Shown here: piece by piece, positions 15,103 to 22,887 of the stretch
How positions within the stretch are numbered: position 1 is the first letter of the stretch
Layout: the number at the start of each line of letters is the position of its first letter
Assembly: GCA_934631005.1 (NCBI GenBank)
Contig: CAKTXA010000036.1
Span: 1 to 23,195 of the forward strand
Reading direction: 5' to 3'
Origin: an uncultured Oscillospiraceae bacterium
Lineage (GTDB): Bacteria; Bacillota; Clostridia; Oscillospirales; Oscillospiraceae
DNA: 23,195 nucleotides
Notes under the pieces: model-generated
What the model was told of the DNA's origin: nothing
Seen by the model: only the letters and a program-made list of their open reading frames with translations
The model's database searches: none
Program-made: the position numbers and the translations under genes

Positions 15103-18100
15103 TTATTTTTTGAGGAGCTTTGCGAAATTCATCAGGATCTGGGCGATCTCGGCGCGGGTGGCGCCGGACTGCGGGGCGAGGGCGGAGGCGCTGCGGCCGG
15201 AGACGAGGCCGCTCGCGATGGCCCAGCGCATGGCGTCCTGCGCCCAGGTGCTGATCTGTGCGCCGTCGGCATAGGCGTTCAGGTCGGCAGCGGCGGTGAC
15301 GTCCAGACCGCAGTGGATGGCGTAGCGGTACAGGATGGCCGCGAGCTGCTCGCGGGTGATGTGGGCGTTCGGCGCGAAGAGCGCATCGCCCACGCCGTCC
15401 ACGATGCCGTTTTCTGCCGCCCAGGCCACGGCGCCTGCGTACCACGCACCGTTGGCAAGGTCGGTGAAGCTGTGGGTCTTTTCCGCATCGGGCGTGCCCG
15501 CGAGACGGTGCAGGACCGTGACGAGCATCGCGCGCGTGGCGGGGGCGTTCGGGGCGAAGGTGTTCGCGGAAATGCCGCCCATGATGCCGTTTTCGGCGAC
15601 GTAGTCGACCGCCTCCTGATACCAGCTGGAGGACCTCACGTCGTCAAAGCGTGCCTTGGGCGCGTCGGCGGCGGGGGTGTCCTTTTTGCTGCCGGAGGGG
15701 CGGGACGTGCCGCCGGTGCTGCCGCCGGAGGAATTGCCGCCAGTGGCGGGGATAGTGACGTCGTGCGTCTGCGTCTTGAACGCTTCGTTCTTAAACGTCG
15801 CCGTATAGCGGCCGAGACCGGCCGTGGTCGCGGTGGCGGGGGTCACGACGGCGTAGGTCACGTCGTTGGTGGTCTCCGTATCCTGGGCCTTATCCAAGGC
15901 GCACTCGCGCAGCGCGGTGCAGCTGGCGTAGTTGGGTGCCCAGTGGTAGGTGGGCGGGCCCCAGTCGTGGCCGGTGGCGGGGATGGTTTCGGTGATCGTT
16001 TCGCCGCAGCCTACACAAGTGTAGGACTTTTGACCGGCTTCCTCGTGGGTCGCATCTTGGATGATGGTCACGCCCTTATCGTTCGGGCTGTGGTGGCCAT
16101 TTTCGCCGAAGCAATCCTGATAGTAGACACGGATGACGTCACCCTCTTTGACCAGATACTGATCCAGCCTTGCGTAAGTGTTCGCATCCAGCATCGGCAT
16201 ATCGCCATTCACGGTGTACATCCAGCCGGACCACTTACCGTGTGCCGGATCCTTTTCAAACAGCTTCGTGCCGTCTGCGTCCGTGATGGACGAGATATAG
16301 CTGGGTGTGCCGCCGTAGGTGTAGTCTGCCTTTTCCAGCACGTCGAGCAGAGCTTCGGACGCGTATTTGTACTCGTTGCTGCGGCAGGTGTAGGTGTCGG
16401 TGAGGTCGGTGAAGGCGCTGTCAAATTCGCTGCCCTCGACCTTGACGGTGACGGTGATGTCCTTCACGGTCGGGTCAACGATGCCCTTTTCACCGATGAC
16501 GGTCACAACGGCCTCGACGGGCTGCTTGTAGAACTTGGCGAATGTCCATTTATGATCTGTGTTCTTGTACTTCTCATAGTACTTGCCGTAGACGGCGTGG
16601 GTCAGGACGCTGTCGATCTTGACGGGGGTGTTGTACTCCGGCTGCGTGACGGACAGCTTTTCGTGGGCAATGACCGCATCGACGCTGGAACGGAAGGTGC
16701 GGTACTTTTCATGCAGCTCCCAGCCGTCAAAGCTGTCGGCCTTGACACCGACCCGCTTGAATTCTTCCTCGGTGCGGATGAACTTGTAGCCCAGCTCGCT
16801 GTCGGCATCCGGGACGATCTCAAAGAACCACTGCAGGTCGCCGGTGATATTGTTCTGATCACTGTTGGCCTTTTTGATGCCGTTCCAGTAGACCTCGGGC
16901 GTGCAGACCTTGGCCATAAAGGCCGCGGCCTTGTTCAGCTCGTCCCACGTGAGCGCCTTGACGGTCAGCTCGATGTTCTTGGTGGCGAGCTTCGTCATTT
17001 TGGAGAAGTCCTTGCCCTCGCCGGACGGACGGTCATAGATCGTGACCGTGACGGTGACCTTCGCATCCTCTGCCGTGGGCAGCGGGCGGTAGACCATTGC
17101 GCGCGCAGCGTTGACGTCCAGATCTTCGATCACGTTCTGATCATTGCTGGTGATGACAATTGGGGTGTACTTGCCGTCAAAGTCCTCGCTATACGTGGCG
17201 TAGCAGACGCTGTTCAGGTTTTTGGTCGTGGGGAACTGGATGTCGCTCTTGACGGCAGACTTGTCGATCTCGGCGCCTGTGCCCGGGTCGTAGAGTGCGC
17301 CCTGCGCGTCAAAAACGTCATCCAGGAGCTTCTGATAGTCGACCGCCGGGGTCTGCTTGCTGCCCTTGACGTTTACCGTGTAGGTGCGCGTGACAGTCAG
17401 ATCGCTGTGCGTAGCAGAAAAGTTCTTGGTGTAGGTCAGCGTCATGGTGAGCGTCACGGTCGTGTCCTTTTCAGGCAGACTTACGCCGACCTTGTAGGGG
17501 GCAAACAGCTTGGAATTATCGTTTGCGATGGAGATCACGTCTTTACGGTCAGGATCCCAAACCGCAGTTGCCCACAGCTCCAGATCGTTCGAGCTGTTGT
17601 AGTCCACCTTGGAGGCGTCCACGCCAGTCTTCAGCACATACTGCGGCAGGCTGGTCAGATCGGCCGCGGTCTCCACGGTCTCGGGGACGGTGATGCGGTC
17701 AGCGACGGTGTTCAGCGCGGCCCTGGCCTTTTCTTCGTTCAGCGGGATGCTGAACGAGCACGCTGTCGATTCGCGGGTATAGGTCGTTTTGCTGTCGTTG
17801 TAGGTCAGCACGATCCTCGGATTCAGCGTGCCGTTGGCCGAGCTCGTCGTACCATTTTCATTCCACTTGTACTGGATCGTGCCGTCATCGGCAACGCCCA
17901 CGTAGTTAGAGCTGGAATAGTTCTCCGAAGCGCCTGCCTTGACTGCCACGGTGACGTCCGTGATGCCCGCGGCGTCCAGCTTGGCGTTGATCATGGTCAG
18001 CGCATTCTTATCCTTGCCCCAGGTGCAGTTATAGGTGCCGCTGATGGCCGTTTCCGCGGCGGCGAGCTTTTTGTCGGCCGCCGTTTCCTCGGGGGACTTG

Positions 18101-20052
18101 GCTTCTGTCCACACGGCGTAGAGGGTGTAGGTCTCGCCGTCCTCGCTGCCGTCATCTCCCCAGTCGTCACCCTCATCCCAAGCGCGCTTGATGGTCGCCT
18201 CATCGGCGTATTTGGCGGTGGAGCCGTAGCTGCTCTCCGCCCAACCGGCAAACACATAGCCGGAGCGTTCGTAGGCACACTTTGTCAGCTTGACATCCTG
18301 ACCGAACGGCGCAGGCTGATCCTCCATCGTGCCGGTCACAGAGCTCTTGTCGCTGTATTTGAGGTTATACTTGATGATGTACTGATAGTCGCGCCACTTG
18401 GCGATCAGTGTGACCTCGCTCAGGGCGGAGAAGTCGGTGCCCTTCGTCACGGCTTCGCCGAACGAACCGTCCGCGTTCTTGATGTACCAGCCGTCCAGTG
18501 CCTTGTTGGCGGGGTAATTCGACTTATCCAAATATGACGGCAGACTGGAGAACACCTTGTCTTTTTTGACCGTCTTATCCTTAAGCTGGTTATAGCGGTC
18601 GTTGTAACCGTTGCCGTCGAAGTGGACGGTGATGCCCTCTTCCCAGTGGGCGTAGAGCGTTCTGCCGCTTTCGGCATCCGTGGCGGTGAATTTATACTGG
18701 TTTGTGATCTCGTTACCGCCCTCCGCGGCGTCAAACCAGCCGAGGAAGATGTAGCCGGTGCGGATGGGATCGGCGATCGAGTCAAACTTGAAGCTGCCGT
18801 CTTTCTGCTTGTTGTAGTTATAGTTGCTGCCCACCGCGGTGGTGCGCGTCGCGGTCTGCGCACCCTCGTAATTGGGGTCGATCGTGAGCCTCACGTCGTT
18901 GCCGCGCCATGCGGCATACAGTGTATAGGTCGCGCCATCCGTATTGGCCAGTTTTTTCACGGTCCCGCCGAGGGCGTGGGTAGCACTGGAACTGCCTTTT
19001 GATGTGGCCCAGCCGCTCAGGGTATAACCCTCGCGGGTAAAGCCCTCGGACGGGAGGGTGACGTCGGCGTCATACGCTACGTTTGCAATGGAGTCGACCG
19101 TGCCCTCGCCACCGTTTGCGTCAAAAGCAATGGTATAAGTGATGGGATCCCACTTGGCGGTGAAGGTCTTGGCTTCCGCGATGACCGTTTCCGCCGTCAG
19201 CTGCGTCTTGCCGTCGTACCAACCGGCAAATTTATAGCCACGCCTGGCGGTGGGAGCGTTCGGAATGTTCAGCGCGCCGATGGGGGCGTCCTTCGCCACG
19301 TCGACCGTTATGACCGTCGTGTCGCCATTCTTAAACGTGACCGTAACGGCGTCCGCCCACAGGGCGTAGAGATCCATGTCGGTCGTCGTTTCAATGGACG
19401 CGCCGTCGGAATAGGCGATCCCCGTGCTGTCCGCACTCGTCGCCCAACCGGCAAATACCTTGCCATCGCGGGTGAAGGTGTTGGCTCTCAGCGTGCCCTT
19501 GCCGTTGTAGATCTTCTGGGTGTAGTCCTCGCCCGTGCCGTCGCCCGCGTGGAAGGTCACGACGGCCGGTGTGCCAGTCGAGAAGTTTCGGAGGTAGACG
19601 CAGTCGTCATTTTTGTTGCCGCTGCTGTCCTTTTTGTAGACGATCGTCAGCTTATCGTCTTTTTTTGCGTTGACTTCCTGCGTTGTCCAGTCAATCACGC
19701 CGCTCACGCCGTTTACCAGCGTTTCGCTGCCGAGCTTGACCGTGAGCTTGTCGTAATTCTGTTCAGACGAGACCTTGTAATCAAACGTCATCGTCGTATC
19801 GCTCGTAAAGGTGAGCTGCAGGGTGCTGCTGGATGAGCCCATCTCCTTGTTGCCGCTCATCAGGACATCTTCGCCATCCAGCGTTGTGACCTTCCATTTT
19901 TTCGTGCTGCTGGGGCTGCCCGGTTCGGTTTCCGCTTCCACGGGCAGGTTGGTAAAGAAGCTGTCAAACGTTGCCGTTGCCGCCAAGGCGGTGGGCATGA
20001 GGCCGAGCACCAGGACGAGCGCCAGGAGCAGGGACACGAGTCGTTTCTTCAT
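15103..20052 (-). CDS. Very large secreted SLH protein with InlB-like repeats and a DUF4430 (transcobalamin-C-like) domain
   Basis: A 1649-residue surface protein. The ATG at 20052 begins a clear signal peptide (MKKRLVSLLLALVLVLGLMP, then ALAA) and has AAAGGAAA upstream; the in-frame ATG at 20121 lies before the ribosome binding site. After a beta-rich N-terminal domain, residues ~163-648 hold six InlB/Listeria-Bacteroides-type repeats, each ending like LYALW, FTAKW or LYAVW with GY.FAGW cores. Residues ~650-1230 are Ig-like beta-rich segments. Residues ~1233-1313 (EALLDVLEKADYTYGG... SGWMYTVNGD... VKEGDVIRVYY) resemble DUF4430. A CVGCGET...IPATGH segment and a Gly/Ser linker lead to three SLH domains (1467-1649). 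It lies downstream of the riboswitch-yezD unit without a strong promoter of its own. Corrinoid binding is a hypothesis, not shown. Confidence 0.87.
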   Translation of the reverse strand: MKKRLVSLLLALVLVLGLMPTALAATATFDSFFTNLPVEAETEPGSPSSTKKWKVTTLDGEDVLMSGNKEMGSSSSTLQLTFTSDTTMTFDYKVSSEQNYDKLTVKLGSETLVNGVSGVIDWTTQEVNAKKDDKLTIVYKKDSSGNKNDDCVYLRNFSTGTPAVVTFHAGDGTGEDYTQKIYNGKGTLRANTFTRDGKVFAGWATSADSTGIAYSDGASIETTTDMDLYALWADAVTVTFKNGDTTVITVDVAKDAPIGALNIPNAPTARRGYKFAGWYDGKTQLTAETVIAEAKTFTAKWDPITYTIAFDANGGEGTVDSIANVAYDADVTLPSEGFTREGYTLSGWATSKGSSSATHALGGTVKKLANTDGATYTLYAAWRGNDVRLTIDPNYEGAQTATRTTAVGSNYNYNKQKDGSFKFDSIADPIRTGYIFLGWFDAAEGGNEITNQYKFTATDAESGRTLYAHWEEGITVHFDGNGYNDRYNQLKDKTVKKDKVFSSLPSYLDKSNYPANKALDGWYIKNADGSFGEAVTKGTDFSALSEVTLIAKWRDYQYIIKYNLKYSDKSSVTGTMEDQPAPFGQDVKLTKCAYERSGYVFAGWAESSYGSTAKYADEATIKRAWDEGDDWGDDGSEDGETYTLYAVWTEAKSPEETAADKKLAAAETAISGTYNCTWGKDKNALTMINAKLDAAGITDVTVAVKAGASENYSSSNYVGVADDGTIQYKWNENGTTSSANGTLNPRIVLTYNDSKTTYTRESTACSFSIPLNEEKARAALNTVADRITVPETVETAADLTSLPQYVLKTGVDASKVDYNSSNDLELWATAVWDPDRKDVISIANDNSKLFAPYKVGVSLPEKDTTVTLTMTLTYTKNFSATHSDLTVTRTYTVNVKGSKQTPAVDYQKLLDDVFDAQGALYDPGTGAEIDKSAVKSDIQFPTTKNLNSVCYATYSEDFDGKYTPIVITSNDQNVIEDLDVNAARAMVYRPLPTAEDAKVTVTVTIYDRPSGEGKDFSKMTKLATKNIELTVKALTWDELNKAAAFMAKVCTPEVYWNGIKKANSDQNNITGDLQWFFEIVPDADSELGYKFIRTEEEFKRVGVKADSFDGWELHEKYRTFRSSVDAVIAHEKLSVTQPEYNTPVKIDSVLTHAVYGKYYEKYKNTDHKWTFAKFYKQPVEAVVTVIGEKGIVDPTVKDITVTVKVEGSEFDSAFTDLTDTYTCRSNEYKYASEALLDVLEKADYTYGGTPSYISSITDADGTKLFEKDPAHGKWSGWMYTVNGDMPMLDANTYARLDQYLVKEGDVIRVYYQDCFGENGHHSPNDKGVTIIQDATHEEAGQKSYTCVGCGETITETIPATGHDWGPPTYHWAPNYASCTALRECALDKAQDTETTNDVTYAVVTPATATTAGLGRYTATFKNEAFKTQTHDVTIPATGGNSSGGSTGGTSRPSGSKKDTPAADAPKARFDDVRSSSWYQEAVDYVAENGIMGGISANTFAPNAPATRAMLVTVLHRLAGTPDAEKTHSFTDLANGAWYAGAVAWAAENGIVDGVGDALFAPNAHITREQLAAILYRYAIHCGLDVTAAADLNAYADGAQISTWAQDAMRWAIASGLVSGRSASALAPQSGATRAEIAQILMNFAKLLKK

Positions 20053-20289
20053 GTTGCATTTTCCTTTCTTTTTATGGATATATGTAAAGCTCCGGGGGAG
20101 CAGAAAGCACGCTTGCCGCAAAACGCGGGCAGGCGAAAAAAACGCCCATCCGCCGCTCTCGTCGAGCGGCAGATGGGCGCCGGTTCTTCCGGTCAGCCCG
20201 GCCTCACAGCCGTTTCTGCCAGCGAGCCATTTTCCGCAGCGCTGCTGCGGAAAGCGTGAGACGCGCGTCTCACGGGGCTCCTGTGTATT
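20053..20289 (-). other. Structured intergenic leader between yezD and the large SLH gene
   Basis: No gene. It holds two adjacent perfect inverted repeats: a 10-bp stem TTTCCGCAGC / GCTGCGGAAA (20231-20253) and a 20-bp palindrome at 20255-20274 centred on GACGC/GCGTC. A terminator follows at 20134-20178. A small CCGG hairpin lies near 20181-20194. No convincing -35/-10 pair was found before the SLH start. Confidence 0.6.
20134..20178 (-). terminator. Strong intrinsic terminator downstream of yezD
   Basis: On the minus strand a 15-bp stem with one mismatch (20144-20158 / 20164-20178) is followed at once by seven U residues (A-run at 20136-20142). It ends the riboswitch-yezD transcript or attenuates read-through into the SLH gene 80 bp on. 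Confidence 0.85.
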
Positions 20290-20463
20290 CTATTTTGCCG
20301 CGTCCAGCTTTTCGCTGCGCGTTGCCTCCAGCTGCACCGGTTTGCCATTGCGCATGACCACGCGCAGCTCGCCGTAGTCCACGCGGCGCATCGCTTCGAT
20401 GACGCGCTTTTCCGGCTCGGTCAGGTGGAGGTCGGTCTCGTGCTTCTCCACGGTGGGCACCAT
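20290..20463 (-). CDS. YezD-family (DUF2292) small protein under cobalamin riboswitch control
   Basis: A 57-residue protein. The core VIEAMRRVDYGELRVVMRNGKP with a following VQLEATRSEK matches the DUF2292/YezD pattern (short helix, then YGE-[VL]-x-V beta-strand and NGKPV). Function is unknown; relatives are often found near sulphur or redox genes (family knowledge). The ATG at 20463 has GGAAAGG directly in front, which is closer than usual, so the GTG at 20451 is an alternative start. A longer frame back to 20574 is rejected because it would run through the riboswitch terminator. It is the first gene after a cobalamin riboswitch, an unusual partner for that RNA. Confidence 0.75.
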   Translation of the reverse strand: MVPTVEKHETDLHLTEPEKRVIEAMRRVDYGELRVVMRNGKPVQLEATRSEKLDAAK

Positions 20464-20490
20464 CCTTTCCAATGCCTGCCCCGGGCGCAC

Positions 20491-20524
20491 AAAAAAGCCG
20501 CGCGGGCATACCGGCCCCGCGCGG
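20491..20524 (-). terminator. Riboswitch expression-platform terminator
   Basis: On the minus strand CCGCGCGGGGC, loop CGGTAT, GCCCGCGCGG (20524-20498, one bulge), then a run of six U (A-run 20491-20496). It lies between the cobalamin aptamer and the yezD start, as expected for B12-triggered premature termination. Confidence 0.85.
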
Positions 20525-20575
20525 AAAAAGACGCAGAAATTGCGTAGCTTCGGCTGCGGTGACGGCACAGGCACA

Positions 20576-20718
20576 GGGCAGCCCTCAGCGTATCTGACTT
20601 ATCCCCGCGCGGGTGCTTCCCTTTGCGCGGGGCTTCACAGTGACCGGCTCGCGGGGCTTTGCACCCCATTCCGCCTGCGGATGATCCCGCGCGGTCTGCC
20701 CGAATGATATGAAATTCT
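20576..20718 (-). ncRNA. Cobalamin (B12) riboswitch aptamer
   Basis: On the minus strand the core reads GGAATGGGGTGCAAAGCCCC, then GCGAGCCGGTCACTGTGAAG. This fits the cobalamin riboswitch core GGAA-N3-GGTG-NAA-N-TCC...CCACTGT. A long hairpin GCCCCGCGC...GCGCGGGG follows, then ATAAGTCAGATACGCTGAGGGC, which fits the 3' AAGYCAGRAGACCTGCC box. The outer P1 helix can form between GGCAG (near 20716) and CTGCC (near 20578). The start is set by the promoter at 20725-20753. Identification is by eye, without a covariance model. The absence of B12 genes downstream is the odd part. Confidence 0.88.
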
Positions 20719-20724
20719 GCCTAT

Positions 20725-20753
20725 ACTATAACAAGTTCCTCCGGAAAAAGCAA
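20725..20753 (-). promoter_or_regulatory. Promoter of the cobalamin riboswitch transcript
   Basis: On the minus strand: TTGCTT (20753-20748), a 17-bp spacer and TATAGT (20730-20725). Transcription would start near 20718, exactly at the 5' side of the aptamer P1 helix. Confidence 0.7.
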
Positions 20754-20803
20754 CCGGATTTTTTGCGGTTTTGGGCGGATCGTTCCGCTTTTCGCGGCGG
20801 CGG

Positions 20804-20832
20804 TTGTCAAGGGGTGAAAAGTATGTTATACT
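20804..20832 (+). promoter_or_regulatory. Promoter of the 93-residue protein / FAD protein operon
   Basis: TTGTCA (20804-20809), a 17-bp spacer and TATACT (20827-20832). AAGGAGGG at 20855-20862 precedes the ATG at 20870. Confidence 0.75.
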
Positions 20833-20869
20833 ATCGGCTGCAAACCGCAAAATCAAGGAGGGACGCGCC

Positions 20870-21151
20870 ATGCAGGAGCTGTTTTTGCCCGTGCTGCACA
20901 GCTTTGAAAACAGCAATATCTTTACCGGGAGCTACGGGTCGCTGCGCTTCCGCGTCGTCCCGGCTATCACGATGAAAACGCCCAAGGAGGTCGATTTTGA
21001 CGCCAGCAGCATGACCGCTGAGGTGTGGCACGGCCCCTTTTGCTACAAAAAAAGTATGATGGAGGACGAAAAGACCTTTCCGCTCAGCGAGGCCGGGCGG
21101 GAGGAACTGCGTCAATGGCTTCTGGATCACAGCAAGGAGGATCACGCATGA
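20870..21151 (+). CDS. Uncharacterised 93-residue protein coupled to an FAD-dependent protein
   Basis: I do not recognise the family. The protein begins MQELFLPVLHSFENSNIFTG and is soluble, with a central KTPKEVDFDASSMTAEVWHG stretch, an FCYKKS motif and a helical LSEAGREELRQWLLDHSKEDH tail. The start is fixed by AAGGAGGG 7 bases upstream and a good promoter. The stop overlaps the start of the FAD-dependent protein (ATGA at 21148-21151), so the two are translationally coupled. The protein could be a partner or maturation factor for that enzyme (inference only). Confidence 0.8.
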   Translation: MQELFLPVLHSFENSNIFTGSYGSLRFRVVPAITMKTPKEVDFDASSMTAEVWHGPFCYKKSMMEDEKTFPLSEAGREELRQWLLDHSKEDHA

Positions 21152-22518
21152 ATTATGATGTGCTCATCATCGGCGCGGGCCCCGGCGGCATTTTTACCGC
21201 GTACGAGCTCAGCCGCAAGGACCCCGGTCTCAAAATCGCCGTATTTGAGTGCGGCGGTGCGCTGGCCGAGCGCCGCTGCCCCATCGACGGCGAGCGGGTA
21301 AAAAGCTGCATCCACTGCAAGACCTGCGCCATTATGAACGGCTTTGGCGGCGCGGGCGCGTTTTCGGACGGCAAATACAACATCACGAACGAATTCGGCG
21401 GCACGCTGTACCGCTACATCGGCAAGGCCCGCGCGCTGGAGCTGATGCGCTATGTGGACGAGATCAACGTGGCCTACGGCGGCGGAAAGACGAAGCTCTA
21501 CTCCACGGCGAACACCGCATTCAAAACCGAGTGCCTGCGCAATAACCTGCACCTGCTCGACGCGTCGGTGCGGCATCTGGGCACCGACATCAATTTTGAG
21601 GTGCTGGGGAATCTGTACCGCGAGCTGAAGGACCGCGTGGCGTTCCACTTCCACACGCCGGTCGAGCGTGTGGCCAAAGTGGACGGCGGCTACGAGGTGC
21701 AGACGCCCAAGGGGACGTTTTCCGGCACGCAGTGCGTCATCTCGGTGGGGCGCAGCGGCAGCAAGTGGATGGAATCGGTCTGCGACGAGCTGCAGATCCC
21801 CACGCTCTCCAACCGTGTGGACATCGGCGTGCGCGTGGAGCTGCCCGCCGAGGTGTTCCAGCACATCACCGACGAGCTGTATGAGAGCAAGATCGTCTAT
21901 AAAACGGAAAAATATCAGGACCTTGTACGCACGTTCTGCATGAACCCCAAGGGCGCGGTGGTGAACGAGAACACGAACGGCATCGTCACCGTGAACGGCC
22001 ACAGCTATGAGGACCCCGCCCGGCAGACGCAGAACACGAACTTTGCGCTGCTGGTGTCCAAGCATTTTACCGAACCGTTCAAGGACAGCAACGGCTACGG
22101 TGAGTCGATCGCGCGGCTTTCCAATATGCTGGGCGGCGGCGTGATCGTGCAGCGCTTCGGCGATCTCATCCGCGGCCAGCGCAGCACGGAAAAGCGGCTG
22201 CAAAAGGCGTTCATCACGCCCACGCTCGCGGCAACGCCCGGCGATCTGAGTCTCGTGATGCCCAAGCGCATTCTGGACGGCATCATCGAGATGATCTACG
22301 CGCTCGACAAGATCGCCCCCGGCACGGCGAACGACGACACGCTGCTGTACGGCGTGGAGGTCAAGTTTTACAACATGGAGGTCGAGCTGGACGAGCATCT
22401 CGAGACGCGCCACAAGGGGCTGTTCGTCATCGGTGACGGCAGCGGCGTGACGCACTCGCTGTCGCACGCGTCGGCCAGCGGCATTTTTGTCGCGCGGCAC
22501 ATCCTCGGCGCCCTGTAA
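21148..22518 (+). CDS. FAD-dependent protein (NAD(FAD)-utilising dehydrogenase-like) with a cysteine cluster
   Basis: A 456-residue protein. FAD-binding VLIIGAGPGG is at residues 5-14, with E34 at the end of beta-2. GFGGAGAFSDGKYNIT at 65-80 corresponds to the EGGAGTFSDGKLNTG signature of the 531-residue protein at 12699-14294, so the two are distant paralogues. This one lacks the ~95-residue N-terminal domain. It has C44, C54, C57 and C60 (CX9CX2CX2C) just before the signature, which the other lacks, so a metal or Fe-S site is possible. The C-terminal VIGDGSGVTHSLSHASASG completes the FAD site. AAGGAGG at 21134-21140 supports the start at 21148. A strong terminator follows. The substrate is unknown. 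Confidence 0.85.
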   Translation: MNYDVLIIGAGPGGIFTAYELSRKDPGLKIAVFECGGALAERRCPIDGERVKSCIHCKTCAIMNGFGGAGAFSDGKYNITNEFGGTLYRYIGKARALELMRYVDEINVAYGGGKTKLYSTANTAFKTECLRNNLHLLDASVRHLGTDINFEVLGNLYRELKDRVAFHFHTPVERVAKVDGGYEVQTPKGTFSGTQCVISVGRSGSKWMESVCDELQIPTLSNRVDIGVRVELPAEVFQHITDELYESKIVYKTEKYQDLVRTFCMNPKGAVVNENTNGIVTVNGHSYEDPARQTQNTNFALLVSKHFTEPFKDSNGYGESIARLSNMLGGGVIVQRFGDLIRGQRSTEKRLQKAFITPTLAATPGDLSLVMPKRILDGIIEMIYALDKIAPGTANDDTLLYGVEVKFYNMEVELDEHLETRHKGLFVIGDGSGVTHSLSHASASGIFVARHILGAL

Positions 22519-22520
22519 CG

Positions 22521-22562
22521 AAAAAATCCTGCCGCGCCCGCCCCGGCGCGGCAGATTTTTTG
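22521..22562 (+). terminator. Intrinsic terminator after the FAD-protein operon
   Basis: A perfect 10-bp stem CTGCCGCGCC / GGCGCGGCAG (22529-22538, 22545-22554) is followed by a run of T, with an A-run in front. Confidence 0.9.
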
Positions 22563-22572
22563 CAAAAAAGAA

Positions 22573-22601
22573 TTGACGCGGCGGGAAAGATATGCTATCA
22601 T
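22573..22601 (+). promoter_or_regulatory. tRNA promoter
   Basis: TTGACG (22573-22578), a 17-bp spacer and TATCAT (22596-22601), about 48 bp upstream of the mature tRNA end. The near-consensus -35 box fits a stable-RNA promoter. Confidence 0.75.
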
Positions 22602-22649
22602 ACTTAAGCGCGTTTGACCGGCGCGTGCAGCGCAATGGCGCTGGCATAA

Positions 22650-22725
22650 GCTAGTGTGGCTCAGTCGGTAGAGCAGCTGATTCGTAATCAGCAGGTCGCC
22701 GGTTCAAGTCCGGCCACTAGCTCCA
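22650..22725 (+). tRNA. tRNA-Thr (anticodon CGT)
   Basis: A full cloverleaf: acceptor GCTAGTG / CACTAGC, D-arm GCTC / GAGC, anticodon arm GCTGA / TCAGC with loop TTCGTAA (anticodon CGT, codon ACG), T-arm GCCGG / CCGGC with loop TTCAAGT. The discriminator is U and CCA is encoded. The length is 76 nt. It has its own promoter and terminator, and an integrase remnant follows downstream. Confidence 0.96.
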
Positions 22726-22727
22726 GA

Positions 22728-22768
22728 AACCGGTGAAAGTCGAGAGATTTTCGCCGGTTTTCTCTTTT
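22728..22768 (+). terminator. tRNA-Thr terminator
   Basis: The stem AACCGGTGAAA / TTTTCGCCGGTT (one G-U pair) is followed by TTCTCTTTTA. It begins 3 bases after the tRNA CCA. Confidence 0.8.
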
Positions 22769-22800
22769 ATTTGTTCGGATTTTCAGGCGTCGAAATCGCC

Positions 22801-22822
22801 TGACCCACACCGTGACCCACAC
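22801..22822. repeat. Direct repeat TGACCCACAC x2
   Basis: TGACCCACAC occurs at 22801-22810 and 22813-22822, one helical turn or so apart (12 bp). It lies between the tRNA and the integrase remnant, where integrase arm-binding sites are commonly found. The role is inferred from position only. Confidence 0.5.
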
Positions 22823-22836
22823 GCGGAAAGATTCAG

Positions 22837-22886
22837 AGAGCGGCGGAGAGGATGATCGTGTCATCCTCTCCGCCGCTCTTTTTGTT
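22837..22886 (+). terminator. Long hairpin terminator beside the integrase remnant
   Basis: A perfect 19-bp stem (22837-22855 / 22861-22879, loop TCGTG) is followed by a T-run on the plus strand. It lies just past the 3' end of the minus-strand integrase remnant and may stop transcription in both directions, although the better U-tract is on the plus side. Confidence 0.75.
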
Positions 22887-22887
22887 T

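Noticed and set aside
15016..18537. 1173-residue plus-strand open frame opposite the large SLH gene
   Set aside because: The minus-strand frame has a signal peptide, InlB-like repeats and SLH domains; the plus frame shows none and starts inside repeat/terminator DNA.
20464..20574. N-terminal extension of the YezD protein to 20574
   Set aside because: It would place coding sequence through the riboswitch terminator and its U-tract; the YezD homology starts after 20463.
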